Source: Macrothele yani (taxonomy: Eukaryota > Arthropoda > Arachnida > Araneae > Macrothelidae). From it: 64,000 bases of DNA. The position numbers were made by a program, and so were the translations under genes. Below are positions 41,360 to 51,554 of the stretch, one piece after another (position 1 is the stretch's first letter; every line of letters begins with the position of its first letter). Where the stretch lies: assembly GCA_039090855.1 (NCBI GenBank), contig CM077006.1, positions 48,183,336-48,247,335 of the forward strand, written 5' to 3'. The notes under the pieces were generated by a model. That model was not told the origin of the DNA, ran no database searches, and saw only the letters and a list, made by a program, of their open reading frames with translations.

Positions 41360-42996
41360 ATGACTTCAGCCAAAAAAGGGGGGGGGGGAGATTTTTCAAT
41401 CAATGAAAAAGTGGACATTTTGTCGCATCTTGATGCGAACCCAGGATCAGAGACTGCTGTAGCAGAGAAACTCGGAATATCCAAGTCAACGTTGCTTACC
41501 ATAGCAAAAAACAGAAAAGAAATCAAAAGCTATGCATTGAAGTGTGGGCAATTTTCGAGTAAGAGGAAATCTACGAAAGCATCTCCCTTGAATGAGTTTT
41601 AAAACGCTCTTGTCACTTGGCAACAAACACGGATTGGTAATTTGCCTATTAGTGGATCACATCTGAAGGAAAAAGCGGTTCATCTTGCCCAGCGACTTCA
41701 AATAAAAGAATTCCCCCGCATAAAATGAATGGATTGATCGTTTTAAGCAAAGACATGATATGGTGTATACAGCTGTATCCGACGAAAGCGGAAGTGTTGA
41801 TCCCGTGACGGCACAAACGTGGAAAAATGAACAGTTTCTATAAATTGTTGAAGGGTACATGCTGTGTGGCATTTTTAGTGCTGATGAAACTGGACTGTTT
41901 TATAAACTGCAGCCAAATAAAACACTGCGTTTTTGCAAGACACCTGCCATGGAGACAAGAAATCAAAAGACAGAATTACTGTTTTTCTAGCTGCCCAATG
42001 CAGACTGGTCAGAAAAATTGCAGCCATTAATTACTGGCAAATCTGCTAAACCACGTTGCTTCAAAAATGTGAAATTTTGCCCACCAAATATGAAGCAAGT
42101 AAAAAGTCGTGGGTTACCAGAGCTTTATTCAAATATTATGTTGAAGCCTTGGATACTCAGATGCAGGCAAAAAAGAGAAAAGTCCTCTTATTCATTGATC
42201 AGAGTGCTGTGCATCCTCAGGTATACAATCTGGAAAATGTAATTTTTTCCCCAGAAAATTGTGCTAATGAATTACAACTGCTGGATCTGGGTGTCATTGG
42301 GTCTTTAAAGCCCATTATCGAAACCTTCTCATATGAAAAGTACTTTCTGTTATAAGTGCAAAGGATGATGCATCTAAAGTTAAAATTAACATTATTCGTG
42401 CAATGAATTTTGTGCGACAGTCATGGAATACAGTTACGAGAGACACCATTAAAAACTGTTTTAACAAAGCAGGCTTCTGAGGTAGTGAACATAAGAATGC
42501 GGTTATGAGAGATACCATTAAAAACTGCTTTAACAAAGCAGGCTTTTCAGGTTGTGAACATAAGAATGCAGTTACGAGAGATGCCATTAAAAACTGCTTT
42601 AACAGAGCAGGCTTCTCAGGTTGTGAACAAGAAGAAAGTGGGTCCAATACCGAAAATCCTGTTGATAATTTGAAGGTAGACTATCTTGCAGAATGGAATG
42701 AAATTGCCTCATCAGGTATTGTGTTTTCCTATTACGTTGATTGTGACGCAAAAGTGCATACCTGCCAAATGCAATTCCCTCATGATGTTTTGGATGAACA
42801 GATCGGACTAAATGTATCAGATTCTGATGATGAAAATGAAGCTGAACTGAAAGTTAGCTGCTTTAGTGATAATGCTAACGGTATAGAATGTGCTAAAAAC
42901 TACTTGATGCGCTTCGATATTAATGATATTTTTCATGCACTTCATAAAATTGATGCTGCAATTTATAAAGCTAAACGTTCAAAAAAAAAAAAATAA
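41360..42996 (+). pseudogene. Tigger/pogo transposase pseudogene
   Basis: N-terminal CENP-B-like helix-turn-helix: FSINEKVDILSHLDANPG and AVAEKLGISKSTLLTI. The DDE domain is readable across frames: SADETGLFYKLQPNKTL (first Asp, near 41878-41925), LITGKSAKPRCFKNVK, KRKVLLFIDQSAVHPQ (second Asp, near 42177-42215) and LQLLDLGVIGSLKP. The C-terminal part carries a tandem triplication (42433-42639). Many stops occur before 42500, but the last 160 codons are open, ending in a Lys run. Confidence 0.85.
42433..42639 (+). repeat. In-frame 69-bp triplication in the Tigger transposase
   Basis: Three units start at 42433, 42502 and 42571, each opening gttacgagag or gttatgagag and encoding 23 residues around TIKNCFNKAGFSGCEHKNA. 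Tigger proteins normally have one such TI.NCF.KAGF segment. Exact 69-bp spacing keeps the frame. Unit 1 has a TGA at its centre. Confidence 0.95.
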
Positions 42997-43380
42997 ACAA
43001 TTTTCTCTAAAGCATTTCTTTTCTACAGTGTAAAAAAGTAATCAACATATTATTCTGATTTTAATAGTTAATTAATACTAACTGATGTTCTGTTTTCAGC
43101 AGTTTATAATACTGAAATTGTTATTTAAGAAGCTAAATGCTCGGAAAAATTATCGACCATCCTATTTTTCTCGCAATTTTAAAGTACGCTTAAATCTTGA
43201 TGCTACATATTGAAGTTAATATCTACGAATTGTGTATTTAATATTCAAAGTAAATGTGTACGTATTATGACATTTTTTATAACAAATTTCGTAATTAAAA
43301 GTACTATGCATAATTTAAATGTCTGTGAAAGAAAGAGAACATAACTGCTTACGTATTCTATTATGAACACTAGTTTAATT
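42997..43380. other. Tigger 3' untranslated region
   Basis: AT-rich and non-coding between the end of the transposase frame and the recognisable terminus at 43400-43480. Confidence 0.5.
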
Positions 43381-43499
43381 TCAATGTTTCATTCGAAAGC
43401 GTTCCTCGATTTAGCGAATTCCGCGATTTTACGTACAAGACTGTTGGTTCCTTGAAGTTCGTTAAATCGAGGTTTGACTGTATATACAGTATATATATA

Positions 43500-44698
43500 C
43501 CCGGTAGAGTCACATTATTGTAACCACCAACTAATGCCCAAAGTAATCGCTGTGTGAAGCGCGGACAGCAGTTAGACTGGCTGGGAGTTAATGAGGTGCT
43601 GGAAGGTGTTCACAGGTATGTGGAGCCATGCTTACTGCAGTGCATCTGACAGCTGCTGGGGGGGGTGCCTGGTGGAAGATCCATAGAGCGAACAACACGA
43701 TCGAGGTGGTCCCACAGATGCTCAACTGGGTTTAAATCGGGGGAATTAGGGAGCCAGGAAAGTACTTTGAAGTCTTCATCGTGCTCTTCCAACCACTCTC
43801 GGACATTTTTAACTGTGTGACACGTCACATTAACGTGCTGGAAGATCCCATCTATCCCAGGGAAGACAATCAACATGTATGGTTGTACGTGGTCTGCAAT
43901 GATTTATTCATAACGAATTCGGTTAATAGTGCCTTCCACAGGTATGAATGGACCCAGGGAATGCCACGAAAACATTCCCCAGACCATAACGCTGCCCCTC
44001 ACCAGCATGTGTTCTTCCAGCAGTGGTTGAAGAGTGTTTGTTCTCCGATGTTTTTCGTCCATCCGTTCGGTGAAACAGAAAGCATGACTCATCGGAGAAG
44101 GCAATCCTTTGCCAATCAGCAGAGGTCCAATTCCGATACTGCCGCGCAAATGTAAGCCTTTTGTGCCGATACACCTTCGTTAGCATAGGTGCAGTGACCA
44201 TTCGTTTGCATCGGAGCCCCATAAGCAGCAGGGTTCGTTGAACTGCCCTTTTAGACACACTTCCGGTAGCCCCCTGGTTCATTCGGCCACTGAGTTGCTC
44301 CACTGTAACGTGTCGATCGGCCCTCACGCACCTTCGCAGCCGACGCTCACCTTTCACATCAACGGCACATGGTTCTCCGCAGTTTTCACGTAGCTTATGC
44401 GCAATGGTGCCATTTTTCCAATCACCGTACACTTCAACCGCAGCAGCACACGATCAGTTCACAAACTGCGCTGTTTCAGAAATACTGCCACCCTTGGCCC
44501 AAAAGCCGGTACTCATCCCTTTTTGCAAATCTGATAAATCGCTCCTTTTATCAATGGCAACAACGAGTGATATGTTTTCAGATTGCCTACAACACACCTT
44601 ATATACCCTCCATGCCAGCTCACGACACGTGCCTTCTTTCATTGGCTACGCGCTGTTAACGTCAAAAGTAGGAGGTGGTCATAATAATGTGACTCGAC
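43500..44698 (-). mobile_element. Tc1-like transposon, family B copy 3
   Basis: Left gagtcacattattgtaaccacc and right ggtggtcataataatgtgactc, read here in overlapping parts, are inverted repeats with TA on each side (43498-43499 and 44699-44700). It abuts Tigger on the left (a short TA-rich tract between) and RTE copy 3 on the right. Confidence 0.9.
43570..44600 (-). pseudogene. Tc1-B transposase pseudogene (copy 3)
   Basis: Helix-turn-helix text RSDLSDLQKGMSTGFWAKGG at the start, then RRLRRCVRADRHVTVEQLSG and RIAFSDESCFLFHRTDGR with the first Asp near 44080-44110. After frame breaks near 44060 and 43900 comes GIFQHVNVTCHTVKN, where the second catalytic Asp of QQDNA is Val, then SPDLNPVEHLWDHL with the Glu. 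Loss of the second Asp plus frame breaks make it inactive. Confidence 0.85.
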
Positions 44699-44719
44699 TA
44701 TGTATATATATATATAAGC

Positions 44720-46720
44720 CATGCACAATGGAAGTTCATATTCCCTCGCTCTTTCAATTAGTTCTCTCAGTACGTGGATATGATTTATTGTGCTGTAGCC
44801 ACTCCTGAATCCAGCTTGTTCTCTCGGTTGAGCCATGTCCAGTGTTACCTTCAAGCGGTGTGAAATAATTTTAGTGAAGATTTTATAAATCACTGATAGG
44901 AGGCTGATAGGTCTGTAGTTCCTGAGATCCTCAATGTCACCTTTTTTATGTAGCAGGATCATTATAGCGTTGTTCCAATCCTCAGGAATCTTTCCCTTCA
45001 TTAAGGCATCGAGTGAAAACTTGGGTGAGTACTGTTTCAGTTTCTCTACTTGCTTCTTGTATGATGTCTACAGTAATTCTATCTTCTCCTGGAGCTTTTC
45101 CCCGCTTAATGTTCTTGATTGCATGTGCAATTTCTGCTGGGAGGACTGGAAGAACTCTGGACTGGTACCTTTCATGATGTCTGGGGTACATGTATCATCC
45201 CTTTCATATAATTTGGAGTAGAAATCTTTCACTCTTGTCAAAATTTCGCCTCTATTTCTTGTTACAGAACCATCTTCTTTTCTCAGTGCCATAATCTGTT
45301 TTCTTCCCTTACTGAGATGTCCCTTTGCTATCTTTATGCTTTGGTTGTTTTCAATTGCTTTCCTCACTAGTTCACAGTTGAATTTCCTTACGTGTTCAGT
45401 GATACTTTTTCGTACAGTCTTGCATAGCTCTATATATTCCACTTTGGAAGTCACATCTTCTTTAGTTGTTTTCATCTCTCTTTTTTTTTTTCATCAACAT
45501 TTTGGGTTTTCCTGATAATTTCTTCACATGCAACTTGTTCTTAGACCCACCCAGCTAATCTTGTTGCTGTTTCCATAAGAGCTTCGGTTACTTTTCTGTT
45601 AACTTCAGAAATGTCCACTTCTTCTGATGTTAGACCTTTTAGAGCAGAGAATCTGTTCCTCAGTTCCAATTTGAAGGTATTATGATGCTTTTTAAGGTTG
45701 GTCACGTCAATACACTTTGTTTGTGTTATCAGCTTGCCACGCTCGTGTTTAGCATTGAGGTGCATCTTACATCTTTCCATTCTATGGTAACTGCCTGTGT
45801 TGAACTTGTTCAGCACTCTGCAGTTTTTCATGACAAATGTCTTGTTACACATAATAAAATCAATTTCACTTGTCCATCCATTGGGATGCCTCCATGTCAA
45901 TTTTGCCGCCCCGGTGGCGCAGTGGTCTAAGGCGCTGGCCTCTGATCATTCGTCCGTAAGGGGTCCGGGTTCGAATCCCGGCAGGCATGGATGTTGTGTT
46001 TGTCTTACGGCACTGGCTCTCTCCCTTCCCTGGAACCAGTGACCCTAAATCAGGGACGGGCGACTGCTTATAGCCCATTGAGTTGCTCACGGTGGTCGTT
46101 AAATCTCCAATAAAAAAAAAATAAATAAAATTAAAAAAAATGTCAATTTCCTTTGCGGCTTTTTCTTGAAAAAGTAGTTCAAGATGAAAAACCCTTCTGC
46201 CTCTGCAAACTCAACGAGAGTATTTCCACGATGGTTTCTGTTGCCGTGACCGAATTTACCTACTGAAGTTTCATTCTGTTGCCGTTGCCCTATTTTTGCA
46301 TTGAAATCTCCCATAATTATCTTCAAGTGCTGCTTGCCTTTATTATTTAGATGACGAATTTCCTCATAAAATTCTTCAATTTCTTCTTCAGGATGACTTG
46401 TGGTGGGTGCATGAGTTTGAATAATCTGAGCCTGGTATCTTCTCGAGAGTTAGATAACGAGCCGTGCAGGTCTGTCAGAAGAACTTTCAACTTCTACAAC
46501 TTTATCCTTCAGTTTCTTTGTTTATTATAAATCCAACACCACTAGTTCTGCCAGTATATGTCCCACGATAGTAGAAGAGATGTTCAATGAAAACTTCTCC
46601 TTTTCTCATTACCTCACTTAGCCCGACGATGTCCTACTTGATCCTTTGTAGTTCTTCCAACTAAAGAAGCCTTGAATCAGAAGATAGGGAGCGTCTGTTG
46701 TAAGTAGCCAAGGTCAGCAT
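44720..46720 (-). pseudogene. RTE endonuclease and partial RT, copy 3
   Basis: Pieces in order are a degraded endonuclease N-terminus (46340-46720, several indels), GDFNAKIG (about 46290-46320), the SINE break, WTSEIDFIM (45880), GSYHRMERC, the linker region, and RT motifs up to RGKAPGEDRI, MILLHKKGD, NYRPISLLS and QAGFRSGYST. Frame breaks occur near 45540, 45480-45500 and 45060. The catalytic YXDD region is absent. Confidence 0.85.
45905..46139 (+). mobile_element. tRNA-derived SINE inside RTE copy 3
   Basis: Complete head and body (gccgccccggtggcgcagtg, gggttcgaatcc), with an A-rich tail mixed with T. A 10-bp target duplication atgtcaattt occurs at 45894-45903 and 46140-46149. It sits inside the endonuclease codons of RTE copy 3. 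Confidence 0.96.
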
Positions 46721-46856
46721 CAAATGGCAGCCTAGTCCGGTCCTCCGGTGATTCTTATATATACGTGTTTAATAAATATTTAATAACACGAGAAAATTTA
46801 AAGACTGTATCTGAAGTCCAAAGAATTATAACTGAAATATAGTGAAACGAAAATAC

Positions 46857-47083
46857 GCCGCCCCGGTGGCGCAGTGGTCTAAGGCGTTGGCCTCTGATCA
46901 TTCGTCCGAAGGGGTCCGGGTTCGAATCCCGGTGAGGCATGGATGTTGTGTTTGTCTTACGGCACTGGCTCTCTCCCTTCCCTGGAACCAGTGACCCTAA
47001 ATTAGGGACGGGCGACTGCTTATAGCCCATTGAGTTGCTCACGGTGGTCGTTAAACCTCCAATCAAAAAAAAAAAAAAAAAAA
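46857..47083 (+). mobile_element. tRNA-derived SINE with perfect 12-bp target duplication
   Basis: Full-length copy with a pure A tail. The flanking aaacgaaaatac at 46845-46856 and 47084-47095 is perfect. It is the same orientation and subfamily as 45905-46139, only about 0.7 kb away. Confidence 0.97.
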
Positions 47084-47160
47084 AAACGAAAATACAAAAT
47101 TGAGGAGCTAATATCTCGGTTGCGCAATATGCAGCAGACTGAAGGAATTAGCGAATTATA

Positions 47161-48090
47161 GTGAAACTGAAAAAACCAGGTTGCTTTCATCAATAGAGCA
47201 ACAACCCAGGGGAGTGGCTGTTCTGGTATCAGTGAACGACTAGGAAAAACCAATTGTGGACTGATTCTGCTCCCGAAGCGACTAGATCCAGACCAGTTAG
47301 AATGAGAAACATCCGAATGCTAAAAAACTGTAGAAAACAAAGAAACGGTAACTCACCCAAAGATGGAGCGAACCCTGTGGCCGGAGTAAACAGCTGAGCA
47401 ACCACTACCACTGAAATACGAAGGAAAAGAAAAAGAAATAAATAATGAACACGGAAATGTAATAAAATGTTAAGCAAAAACGGAGAACCTAATTGGTCGA
47501 ACCAGGTGAGCGTAATAATAGATGCAAGACTGTGTATGTAGATGTTCTTCAGCCACAGGGGACCTGTCAAGTGGCATTTGGTGTTACCTGCTGAATTTAA
47601 ATTTGTAAGGTCCTATGTTAGTACAGAGTGTTAACACACTTTATGTGTTGCATTTGGTAACACCAAATGTCACTTGACAGGTCCCCTGTGGCTGAAGAAC
47701 ATCTACATACACAGTCTTGCATCTTTTGTTACGCTCACCTGGTTCGGCCAATTGGGTTCCGTTTTTGCTTAACATTTTATTACAACATTTTCGTGTTCAT
47801 TATTTATTTCTTTTTCCTTCCCTTCGTATTTCAGTGGTAGTGGTTGCTCAGCTGTTTACTCCGGCCGCAGGGTTCGCACCATCATTGGGTGAGTTATCGT
47901 TTCTTTGTTTTCAACAGTTTTTTAGCATTCGGATGTTTCTCATTCTAACTGGTCTGGATTTAGTGACTTCGGGAGCAGGATCAGTCGACTATTGGTTTTT
48001 CCTAGTCGTTCACTGATACCAGAAAAGCCACTCCCCCGGGTTGTTGCTCTCCTGATGAAGGCAACCTGGTTTTTTCAGTTTCATTTTAAT
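47161..48090. repeat. Inverted pair of PLE-type terminal sequences
   Basis: About 430 bp at 47161-47588 is repeated in reverse complement at 47656-48090 with a 67-bp spacer (for example ccacaggggacctgtcaagt against acttgacaggtcccctgtgg). Each arm contains agaaaagccact (right arm, plus strand), also found in the PLE2 pseudo-LTRs, and cctgatgaaggcaacctgg. The arms look like two head-to-head PLE termini with the body lost. No RT or GIY-YIG is present. Confidence 0.75.
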
Positions 48091-48157
48091 TTTTATTTTT
48101 CTACGTTCTTGTCTTTACAATTTTTTTGTTGTTCGATATTCCTTGTTGTTTCATAAC

Positions 48158-48162
48158 TCTCC

Positions 48163-48201
<39 letters not shown>
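48158..48201. repeat. (CT)n(TA)n microsatellite
   Basis: A CT-repeat tract running into TA repeats directly before the DUF4817 element; its last TA serves as the target site. Confidence 0.95.
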
Positions 48202-49901
48202 CAGGGTGATTCCTAAAGTCCTAAGTCATCTCAATAACTTGGGGAACAAAGACAGCTAGAGCCATGGAAGTAAGGTATGGTATGGTAAAACGACCATGCG
48301 CTATCGGGTGAGAGTGACTGCTGCGCCCCTAGTGGCAAAATGTGGAAATTAGCACTTCTATCTCGGAAACCATGAGAGGTACGGGGAAAAGATCAATTAG
48401 AAACTTGTAGAGCATCAACGAATTAGTAGGAAATGACATATGGTAGAAACGGCTGGGGTAAGTACAAGGCTGGAAACGCGAACTTGTGCGAGGCCGGTTC
48501 GTGCCGTTGTCGCGGTAATAGTCTAGCAGAGAGAAATGTATAACGTATGCGATCGCACGCCTGTGAGTGTCGTATGCAAATTCTGGTGTGACATAACGCC
48601 TCACCTGCCGTATCAGGCGCGGCGTGGCAATGTATAAAGGATCGTCGGTCAGGAGCTATGTCATTCGTAGCGTGAGTATCGGGTAAAGAACGAGCATGAC
48701 AGGCTATTCGAATGAACAGTATTGCGAGATGGTACTGCTATATGGAGCATTCGGACGGAAAGCGAGGGAAGCGTCACCCCAGTATGACTTACGATTTCCG
48801 ACTCATTCATCGCCAACAGCGTGGACAATCAGTCACGCGGTTCGACGACTACGAGAGACCGGCAGTATTGCAGCGCTTCCCCGTTCGAGCCGACCCACCG
48901 GAATGGGTAGGGGTGTACAACCAGTCGATGTTCTGGCATACGCTTTGGTCAACCCACAAACCAGTACGAGGGAAATCAGTATGGCATGTGGCTTATCACA
49001 ATACTGTGTGTGGAACATTTTGCATCAGCATGGTGCCCACCCGTACCGTACAGTACCGCTGCACGTATTGATGCCAGGGGATAACCAACGACGTCTAGAT
49101 TAGTGCAATTTTGTAATGAACACCGTAGAAAAAAATGCGGCCTTTCTATCAAACATCATTTGGACTGACGAGTGCAAGATGTACGCTCATTATGGATTCA
49201 GCATGACGGCGCTCCGGCACATCAACCAACAGCGGTACAGCGCTTCCTGTCCGACACTTTCGGGCAACAGATCATCGGTTATGGTGGTCCCGTAGCGTGG
49301 CCTCCACGATACCCGGATCTAACTCCCATGGAATTCTTCCTCCGGGGTTACCTAAAGGATCACGTGTACAGGGTGGAACCGACGAGTCTCCACGATCTCT
49401 GACTGCGTATAGTCGCTGCGTGGGAGAGCGTGACACCAGTTATGCTGGCGAACGTACAACGGGAAGTTCTGTCTCGCATTCAAATGTGTATTGTGGCAGA
49501 GTGGCCATATTGAACCCTATTTACGTTAAATGCAACGTTATGTAAGTACCGCTGTTGCATTAAATACGACCAATGTACTTCATTTGTATTCATGCCTGAG
49601 TATAATAAACCTTGTGTTTCCCTCACGTTTCCAGCCTTCTACTTACCCCAGCCGTTTCTACCATATGTCATTTCCTACTAATTCGTTGATGCTCTACAAG
49701 TTTCTAATTGATCTCTTTCCCGTATCTCTCATGGTTTCGGAGATAGGAGTGCTAGCTTCCACATTTTGCCACCAGGGGCGCTGCAGTCACTTTCATCCGA
49801 TAGCGCATGATTGTTTTACCATATCATACCTTACTTCCATAGCTCTAGCTGTCTTTGTTCCCAAGTTATTGAGGTGACTTAGGACTTTAGGAATCACCCT
49901 G
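48202..49901 (+). mobile_element. Long-TIR Tc1/mariner-related element with DUF4817-type transposase
   Basis: Starts cagggtgattcctaaagtcc and ends with the reverse complement, between TA dinucleotides. The inverted repeats are about 280 bp each (48202-48481 and 49622-49901) with scattered mismatches, far longer than in the Tc1 elements here. Total length 1700 bp. Confidence 0.9.
48696..49513 (+). pseudogene. DUF4817-type transposase, internally deleted
   Basis: The first 135 codons are open (MTGYSNEQYCEMVLLYGAFG; RLRETGSIAALPRSSRPTG; TSTREISMACGLSQYCVWNI), a DNA-binding module seen in arthropod proteins annotated with DUF4817. After a stop, IIWTDECKM near 49155-49185 holds the first Asp, then the sequence jumps to WIQHDGAPAHQPTAVQRFL with the second Asp and VAWPPRYPDLTPMEFFLRGYLKDHVY with the last acidic position. 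About 60-80 residues normally between the first and second Asp are missing, so it is inactive. Confidence 0.82.
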
Positions 49902-49907
49902 TATATA

Positions 49908-51134
49908 CACTGAAGAGTAATTGAATTAGAGACAGCTGGCGTTATGCAAATGTGGCGCTGTAGGCGGCCCTGTAAACAGAAACGACATGACGTATGCAGC
50001 GATCCGACAATATAAGGAGTGAAGCGACGGGAATCAGTAAGAGTCGGGGCGCAGTATGGGTAAGACGAAGGATCTAAGCGCATTTGATCGTGGGCAAATT
50101 GTCGGGGCCCGACGAATGGGTCACTCCATCTCGGAAGTCGTGCAGGCACTGGGATTTTCACGAGCCGCTGTGTCACGGGTTAACCGTGAGTACATCGAAT
50201 CCGGTAAAACCATCCCTGCAAGGGCCAACTGCTGTGGACAACAGCGTGTGGATGAGCGGTGTCAACGTTGGCTAGCTCGCATTGTAACAGCGGATAGACG
50301 GGCCACAGTGCAAGAAATGGCAATTTCTTGGCAATTTAGCGCTGGTGCACAAAAACGTGTAAGCAGCCACACCATCCAGAACAATCTCCTCGCTATGGGG
50401 TACAGAAACCTTCGTCCCACGAGGGTACCGCTGCTGACCGCACATCACAGGGTGCAAAGATTAGCATGGGCGCTGGAACATCGCCACTGGACCTTTGACA
50501 TGTGGAAAAATGTTACCTGGACTGATGAGTCGAGATTCGCGTTGGTACATGCGGATGGCAGGATACGAGTACGGCGCAAACCACATGAAGCGATGGATCC
50601 TTCTTGCCAGCAAGGTACTCTTCAAGCTGGTGGGTGTGGTATTCTCGTCTGGGGACTGTTTACGTGGACTGAAATGGAAACCCTGGTACGCGTGACATCG
50701 TCCCACACAGGTCAACGTTACCGGGATATCCTGGACGACCATTTGCTCCCGTTTGTGCGTCTTCAACATTCCACTGGGGACCTCATCCTGCAACAAGACA
50801 ATGCACCGTGCCATCACTCCCGAATTGTATCCGAATGGTTGGATGGACACTCCACCGATGTGACTTCGCTTCTTTGGCCAGCTAGGTCACCTGACCTCAA
50901 TCCCATCGAGCACATCTGGGATGCCATCGAGAGAGATGTTCGAGGCTCTGACCCCCCTCCATCAAATCTTCGTGAACTGTGGGAGCTTGTTCAGGGGTCG
51001 TGAATCCGTTTGGCTACCCAACGCTTCCGGTGTCATGTCGAGTCCATGCCGAGACGAATCGCCGCCGTCATCAGGGCGAAAGGTGGTGCTACACGTTACT
51101 AGACAGGTATCTCTAATTAAATTGCTCTTCAGTG
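49908..51134 (+). mobile_element. Tc1-like transposon, family A copy 3 (best preserved)
   Basis: Ends cactgaagagtaattgaatt and aattgctcttcagtg with TA on both sides (49906-49907 and 51135-51136). Only six bases separate it from the DUF4817 element. Confidence 0.95.
50056..51102 (+). pseudogene. Tc1-A transposase, near-intact, one premature stop
   Basis: Open for 315 codons from MGKTKDLSAFDRGQ. Helix-turn-helix 1 covers about residues 8-40 and helix-turn-helix 2 about 75-110. The DDE domain has NVTWTDESRFALVHADGR (first Asp near residue 157), LILQQDNAPCHHSRIV (second Asp) and SPDLNPIEHIWDAI (Glu), with 34 residues between the last two as in DD34E. TGA at 51001-51003 falls where relatives have Trp. 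The reading frame continues unbroken to 51102 with the conserved C-terminus (SMPRRIAAVIRAKGG). An extra 3-residue MAI insertion sits near residue 87. Confidence 0.92.
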
Positions 51135-51554
51135 TACATGTATATATACTTGCAGGATTATTAGAGTTTTGTCTTAGCAGTTTTGTTAACTATATACTAC
51201 GTGTGTGTATGTGAAAAAGTAGTATAATATAACGAGCATACAGTATGTTTTACAGCACCAAAGTAAGCTTCAGGAATCTCGTTCGGTATGCACATTTTGT
51301 TAGCATTAGGCGCATGTAATTTATGCACTTGTTTTACAATTGTTTTTCCACAGACTTTAAATACGTTCCCTTTATTGCAATGTAAATATATAAATTCATT
51401 TTCTTGAATTGCTTAGTTGTGGACTGCCTTGGCTCAAACCGCGTATTCAGTGTAAATATTTAAGAGAAGACTAGGTTGATACTGTTGAGGCTTGCACGAT
51501 ACTACAACTGCGGCATAAAATCGCCATTTGGGGAAAGAGAGCTAAGAGATATTA
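51135..51554. other. No gene recognised
   Basis: AT-rich spacer between Tc1-A copy 3 and Tc1-D copy 2. No features. Confidence 0.5.

Larger units (their letters stand above)
41356..43480 (+). mobile_element. Tigger/pogo-type DNA transposon, decayed
   Basis: The 3' end ttaaatcgaggtttgactg followed by TA (43481-43482) is the reverse complement of the familiar Tigger-like terminus cagtcaaacctcgattta. The interior encodes a pogo-class transposase. The matching 5' terminus was not found, so the left limit is only the start of coding similarity. Confidence 0.82.
44719..46770 (-). mobile_element. RTE LINE copy 3, 5' end present, 3' end missing
   Basis: Same family as copy 1 (GDFNAKIGQRQQNETSVGKF near 46260-46320; QAGFRSGYSTI and REYELPLCMA near 44720-44830). 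Coding starts near 46720 and stops inside the RT just before the AFDSV motif, at a TA tract next to Tc1-B copy 3. Its 5' untranslated region extends about 50 bp beyond that of copy 1. It is interrupted by a SINE at 45905-46139. LINEs usually lose 5' ends, so loss of the 3' end means a later rearrangement. Confidence 0.88.

Noticed and set aside
42240..42360. Separate host jerky/CENP-B-like gene
   Set aside because: Multiple stops and a Tigger-type 3' terminus show a decayed transposon rather than a domesticated gene.
13951..47083. tRNA genes at the SINE heads
   Set aside because: Boxes A and B are present but the acceptor stem does not close and each head is fused to the same non-tRNA body, A tail and target duplication, so these are SINEs.
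47161..48090. DNA transposon with 430-bp TIRs
   Set aside because: No target duplication at the outer ends, and the arms share phrases with PLE pseudo-LTRs; kept as a PLE-type inverted pair instead.
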